17,933 bases of DNA, taken from positions 1-17,933 of the forward strand of contig JAKASY010000003.1 of the NCBI GenBank assembly GCA_021817625.1. The letters are read 5' to 3'. Below the pieces are notes generated by a model. It worked only from the letters and a program-made list of their open reading frames with translations. It made no database searches and was not told where the DNA came from. Positions 15,192 to 17,933 of this stretch are shown here, piece after piece. Every line of letters starts with the position of its first letter. Positions within the stretch are counted from its first letter, which is position 1. This DNA comes from Bacillota bacterium (GTDB lineage Bacteria; Bacillota_E; JAJZYS01; JAILZS01). Made by a program: the position numbers and the translations under genes.

Positions 15192-16325
15192 CTACGACGA
15201 CTGCCCGACCGGGCGCGGGCGGCCCAGTCGTCGCAAGGTCGCGAGCGCGAGGGAGGTGCCGTGCAGGGCGACTCCCCAGCCGAGCGCCAGCGGACCGAGA
15301 TCCTGGATCGCAAGATGCGACAGGACCGGCGCCGAGGGCAGCTGCCAGGCCACGATCAAGACGGCCGCCGTGATCGCCAGCGCGTGCCAGCGCCGTGCGC
15401 TCGGGGGAGCGCCGACGGCCGCGCGCGTATTGAGCGAGAGGGAGTAGGCGTGCACGGCGAGGTAGCTCACGAACGCGCCGGTCCATACGGGCAGGATGAG
15501 AAGGCTCGGGCGCAGGAACGAAAGGCTCGTGGGGCCGGCCCCGACCATGAGCACCAGCATCGGCCACACCTCGGTCTGCAGCGCCCACGGCCCGATCACA
15601 GCTAGGGTGACGACGGTGATGATGGCCAGCGTGGTGAGCTGGAAGGCCGCCGCGCCAAGCGCCCAACGGCGGGCACCGGACCAGGTCGCGCCGCGCGTGT
15701 AGGACGCAAGCGTGAGGGCCACGCCGCCGTCGTCGTTCCAGAACAGCCAGGTGCCCGCCACGCCAGCGAGGACGCCCGTGACGGCAGGCGGCCAGGGCGG
15801 TCGCAGGGCGGCGGGCGTCGACGCCTGGGCGGCCGTGAGTGCGGCCATGAACGCGAAGCCAGCGAGGCCAAGCAGGAACCATGTGCGGATGTTGCGCGCC
15901 AGGGTGTCGAGCGACTGCGAGGCGAGCACCAAGGCGATGCCCGCGAGCAGGAGGCGCAGCGGCCAGGCGGGCGTGGCCGGGAAGAAGAACGTTTGAAGCA
16001 TGTCTACGAACAGGTCGAGCAGCACCGCCTCGATGGTCACCGCCACCGCGCTCGTGCCGAGCATCCACGGCCACGCCAGGGGTCCCCAAAGGGTTCGCAG
16101 GCGTCCGTACATGGCCTTTCCTGTCACGCGCTCGCCCCAGAGAAGTTGGGCCCCAAGGGTAAGGGCGACGAGGACGCCGTCGGTGGCGAGCGCCCAGGCC
16201 CAGTCCGCCCCGGCCGAGAGGATGAGGGGCGTCGGCCACACGAACACGCCGCCGGCCACCATGCCGGCCGCCGCACACCAGAAGAACTGGCCGGCGGAGA
16301 TGCGCGGCGCCGCCTCCTCGCTCAC
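15192..16325 (-). CDS. gerAB: Germinant receptor permease-like subunit (GerAB family)
   Basis: The B subunit of a GerA-type spore germinant receptor: an amino-acid-permease-like membrane protein in the spore inner membrane that is thought to bind the germinant. The 377-residue protein has about ten hydrophobic helices. It begins in the family style, with ISAGQFFWCAAAGMVAGGVF (9-28) followed by the proline-containing WPTPLILSAGADWAWAL. The start is the GTG at 16325, inside a GTGA overlap with the stop of the C-subunit gene. Longer in-frame reading upstream overlaps that gene and has no family match. It is the last gene of the operon, convergent with the flavoprotein gene. The germinant cannot be predicted from sequence. 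Confidence 0.9.
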   Translation of the reverse strand: MSEEAAPRISAGQFFWCAAAGMVAGGVFVWPTPLILSAGADWAWALATDGVLVALTLGAQLLWGERVTGKAMYGRLRTLWGPLAWPWMLGTSAVAVTIEAVLLDLFVDMLQTFFFPATPAWPLRLLLAGIALVLASQSLDTLARNIRTWFLLGLAGFAFMAALTAAQASTPAALRPPWPPAVTGVLAGVAGTWLFWNDDGGVALTLASYTRGATWSGARRWALGAAAFQLTTLAIITVVTLAVIGPWALQTEVWPMLVLMVGAGPTSLSFLRPSLLILPVWTGAFVSYLAVHAYSLSLNTRAAVGAPPSARRWHALAITAAVLIVAWQLPSAPVLSHLAIQDLGPLALGWGVALHGTSLALATLRRLGRPRPVGQSS

Positions 16326-17449
16326 TCGGCCGTGCCCGCGGACGTGACCTCCGCCTGCACTGTGACGCGGGCGTCGATCGGGTACCACACCTCAGCCCCG
16401 TGCGGTAGGGCGTACGCCAGGCGGGGCTCGGCCAGAAGGGCCTGGGCCGTATAGCCGAACGGGTCGCAGCGCTCGGCGTTGGCCCAGCGCAGGGCCGCCG
16501 TGACGTCGTGAAGCACGTCGCGCGCGACGAGGTCCTGCGCCGTGCGTACGAGCACCGTCTCGTCGCCCAGGCTCTCCTGGCTCGTGAGGGTGCCACGCAC
16601 GCGCAGGTTGACCGCCACGGCGACGCGGCCGCCGTGCAGGCGCGCTATCGCCCGCGCGGTGTCGCGCACGCGCGTGATGGAGATGCGCCGCCCGCCAACG
16701 ACGCCGGTGACGACCGCCATGGCGGCCCGGCCCGTGAGGTAGCCCAGGCCGTCCGTGGCGTCCGGCGTCATGACACGGGCTGGCTCCGGCCCTGACCGGT
16801 AGACCGCCATGCCGGCCACCACAAGGTTCGAGCCCTTGATGCGCAGCACCAGGGCGCGCGGCACGTCCCCCGGGGTCTGGGAGGAGGCCCACCAGCGCCA
16901 GCCCAGGATGCGCCAGTCGAAGCGGTGGCAGCCCTGGCAGTTCACGTAGGTCGTGAGGAAGTAGCGCGGGATGACGTCCTGGCGCGTGACCAGCGTGAGC
17001 AGGCGGGAGACGGGGTCCGGGGTGGCGACGACGACGAAGCTGTCGGGCACGTCGCCGAGCTGCACGAGGTCCGCCATCACCGCTCGCACGCGGCTCGAGG
17101 GCGTGCCGAGGCCGACGGCGAGGGCCTCGAGGTCGCCCAGGTACAACCGACGGGTGAGCATGTCCTGAACCTTTGCCTGGGCGGTCGACAGATCAGGGGC
17201 GCGCACCCGGACGTCGAACACCTGGGCGCTGGGAGAGAGGCCGCCGACGTTGGAGGCGGTGGCCGTGACGTTGGGGAGGACGAACGTCCAATCGAGGTCG
17301 GCCCTCGACGCGCCGACCGGGTCGATACCCATGGCCATGATGAGGGCCCGGTCCTCGACGGGCAGGGAGTCGCCGCAGCCCGCGGCGGCGAGCGTAGTCG
17401 TCAGGGCGAAGAGCGCGAGCGCCGCGCGCCGGCGGTCAGCGCACCGCAC
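16322..17449 (-). CDS. gerAC: Germinant receptor lipoprotein subunit (GerAC family) with CxxCH motif
   Basis: The C subunit of the GerA-type germinant receptor, a lipoprotein on the outer face of the spore inner membrane. The 375-residue protein has a short basic N-terminus, a hydrophobic stretch and a lipobox ending AAAGC (Cys25). This is followed by VEDRALIMAMGID (31-43), which corresponds to the family's conserved start. The C-terminal part (RTAQDLVARDVLHDV and onward) is typical of Ger(x)C. Unusually, it contains CQGCH at 171-175, followed by an aromatic-rich stretch, DWRILGWRWW. CxxCH is the covalent haem c motif, but could equally bind a metal or form a disulfide. The GTG at 17449 overlaps the A-subunit stop by 14 bases; no Shine-Dalgarno is apparent. 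Confidence 0.9.
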   Translation of the reverse strand: MRCADRRRAALALFALTTTLAAAGCGDSLPVEDRALIMAMGIDPVGASRADLDWTFVLPNVTATASNVGGLSPSAQVFDVRVRAPDLSTAQAKVQDMLTRRLYLGDLEALAVGLGTPSSRVRAVMADLVQLGDVPDSFVVVATPDPVSRLLTLVTRQDVIPRYFLTTYVNCQGCHRFDWRILGWRWWASSQTPGDVPRALVLRIKGSNLVVAGMAVYRSGPEPARVMTPDATDGLGYLTGRAAMAVVTGVVGGRRISITRVRDTARAIARLHGGRVAVAVNLRVRGTLTSQESLGDETVLVRTAQDLVARDVLHDVTAALRWANAERCDPFGYTAQALLAEPRLAYALPHGAEVWYPIDARVTVQAEVTSAGTAE

Positions 17450-17933
17450 GGCGCAGGCGCGGCACGCGCACGTCGGGGGCAGCTGGCCAGGCGGCGTCGA
17501 CTGGCAGGGGGCCGCTCAGGCGGTGGCGCAGGACCTTCCAGGGCAGGCGCACGATCGTGTCGCCCCAGTCCCCGAGGCGCAGGGGCTCCCACGGCGCGAA
17601 GTAGGGCACGCCGAAGGAGGTCATGGACGTGAGCTCGACCAGGAGGAGCATCGTCACCGCCACGATGCCGAGGATCCCAAGGTACGCGGCCGCGATGAGC
17701 ATGGCGAAATTCGCCACCCGCCACGTGCCCGTGAGCTCGTACACCGGGGCCGTGTAGAAGGCAAGGGCCGTGAGGGTGATGACGACGATCACCTGGGCAC
17801 TCACGATGCCGGCGCGGACGACCGCCGTGCCGACGACGATCGCGCCCACGGTGCCGATCGTCGTGCCGAGCACCTTGGGCAGGCGGAACGCCGCCTCACG
17901 CAGCGTCTCGAGAACCAGGATCATGACCAGAGA
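17436..17933 (-). CDS. gerAA: Germinant receptor subunit A (GerAA family), C-terminal part
   Basis: The visible 165 codons are the C-terminal membrane domain and tail of a GerA-family A subunit; the frame runs off the right window edge. Family features include LETLREAAFRLPKVLG, then GAIVVGTAVVRAGIVSAQ, a further pair of hydrophobic segments, and the SFGVPYFAPW motif before a polar tail with D-x-x-x-R-x-P. The A subunit forms the oligomeric core of the receptor and has been described as an ion channel in Bacillus. It is the first visible gene of an A-C-B ordered operon, and its stop lies within the start region of the C-subunit gene. The ATG at 17924 is internal; codons before it continue the frame. 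Confidence 0.9.
   Translation of the reverse strand, partial: SLVMILVLETLREAAFRLPKVLGTTIGTVGAIVVGTAVVRAGIVSAQVIVVITLTALAFYTAPVYELTGTWRVANFAMLIAAAYLGILGIVAVTMLLLVELTSMTSFGVPYFAPWEPLRLGDWGDTIVRLPWKVLRHRLSGPLPVDAAWPAAPDVRVPRLRRAVR

Noticed and set aside
1..17933. tRNA, rRNA, CRISPR, insertion sequence or prophage genes
   Set aside because: No cloverleaf, spaced repeats, transposase or phage protein motifs were recognised on either strand.

Overview
This is a very GC-rich window (well above 70% by eye) from a bacterial chromosome. The right end carries a GerA-type germinant receptor operon, which is characteristic of endospore-forming Bacillota. The oxidase subunits are of the Bacillus CtaD/QoxB length class. 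Together these suggest a deep-branching, high-GC, aerobic or microaerobic spore-former (Thermaerobacter, Symbiobacterium or Limnochordia-like). The lineage is an inference; no rRNA gene is present to confirm it. Of the twelve recognisable genes whose start is visible, nine appear to start with GTG, one with TTG and only two with ATG.

Layout. Bases 2-3727 (+ strand): the end of a D-cysteine desulfhydrase/ACC deaminase-family PLP enzyme, a cystathionine gamma-synthase/lyase-family PLP enzyme, a PduO-type cobalamin adenosyltransferase and a CynX-type MFS transporter coupled to it by a GTGA overlap. Bases 3740-5115 (+): a hairpin, a 14-bp palindrome and a variant Nramp metal transporter. Bases 5295-7704 (+): cydA-cydB, a cytochrome bd quinol oxidase, again joined by GTGA. 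Bases 7759-11944 (- strand): two tandem full-length haem-copper oxidase subunit I genes without subunit II or III beside them. The downstream copy has a good promoter candidate and the upstream copy has a TTG start with a strong Shine-Dalgarno. Bases 11945-12389: a divergent intergenic region with two hairpins and a possible small ORF. Bases 12390-15126 (+): an FMN-binding glutamate-synthase-domain protein with an N-terminal membrane anchor, overlapped by a flavoprotein resembling sulfide:quinone oxidoreductase (SQR). Bases 15192-17933 (- strand): a germinant receptor operon in the order A-C-B; the A gene runs off the window.

How the parts fit. The left third is sulfur amino acid and cofactor metabolism plus transport. 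The middle is terminal respiration: a bd-type quinol oxidase beside two A1-type haem-copper subunit I genes. The flavoprotein pair next to the oxidases could feed electrons to quinone, but its substrate cannot be read from sequence. The points most worth a second look are this flavoprotein pair (a stripped-down glutamate synthase domain plus an SQR-like protein lacking the C-terminal catalytic cysteine), the duplicated orphan oxidase subunit I genes, and a CxxCH haem-c-like motif inside the germinant receptor lipoprotein. No tRNA, rRNA, insertion sequence, CRISPR array or phage gene was seen.
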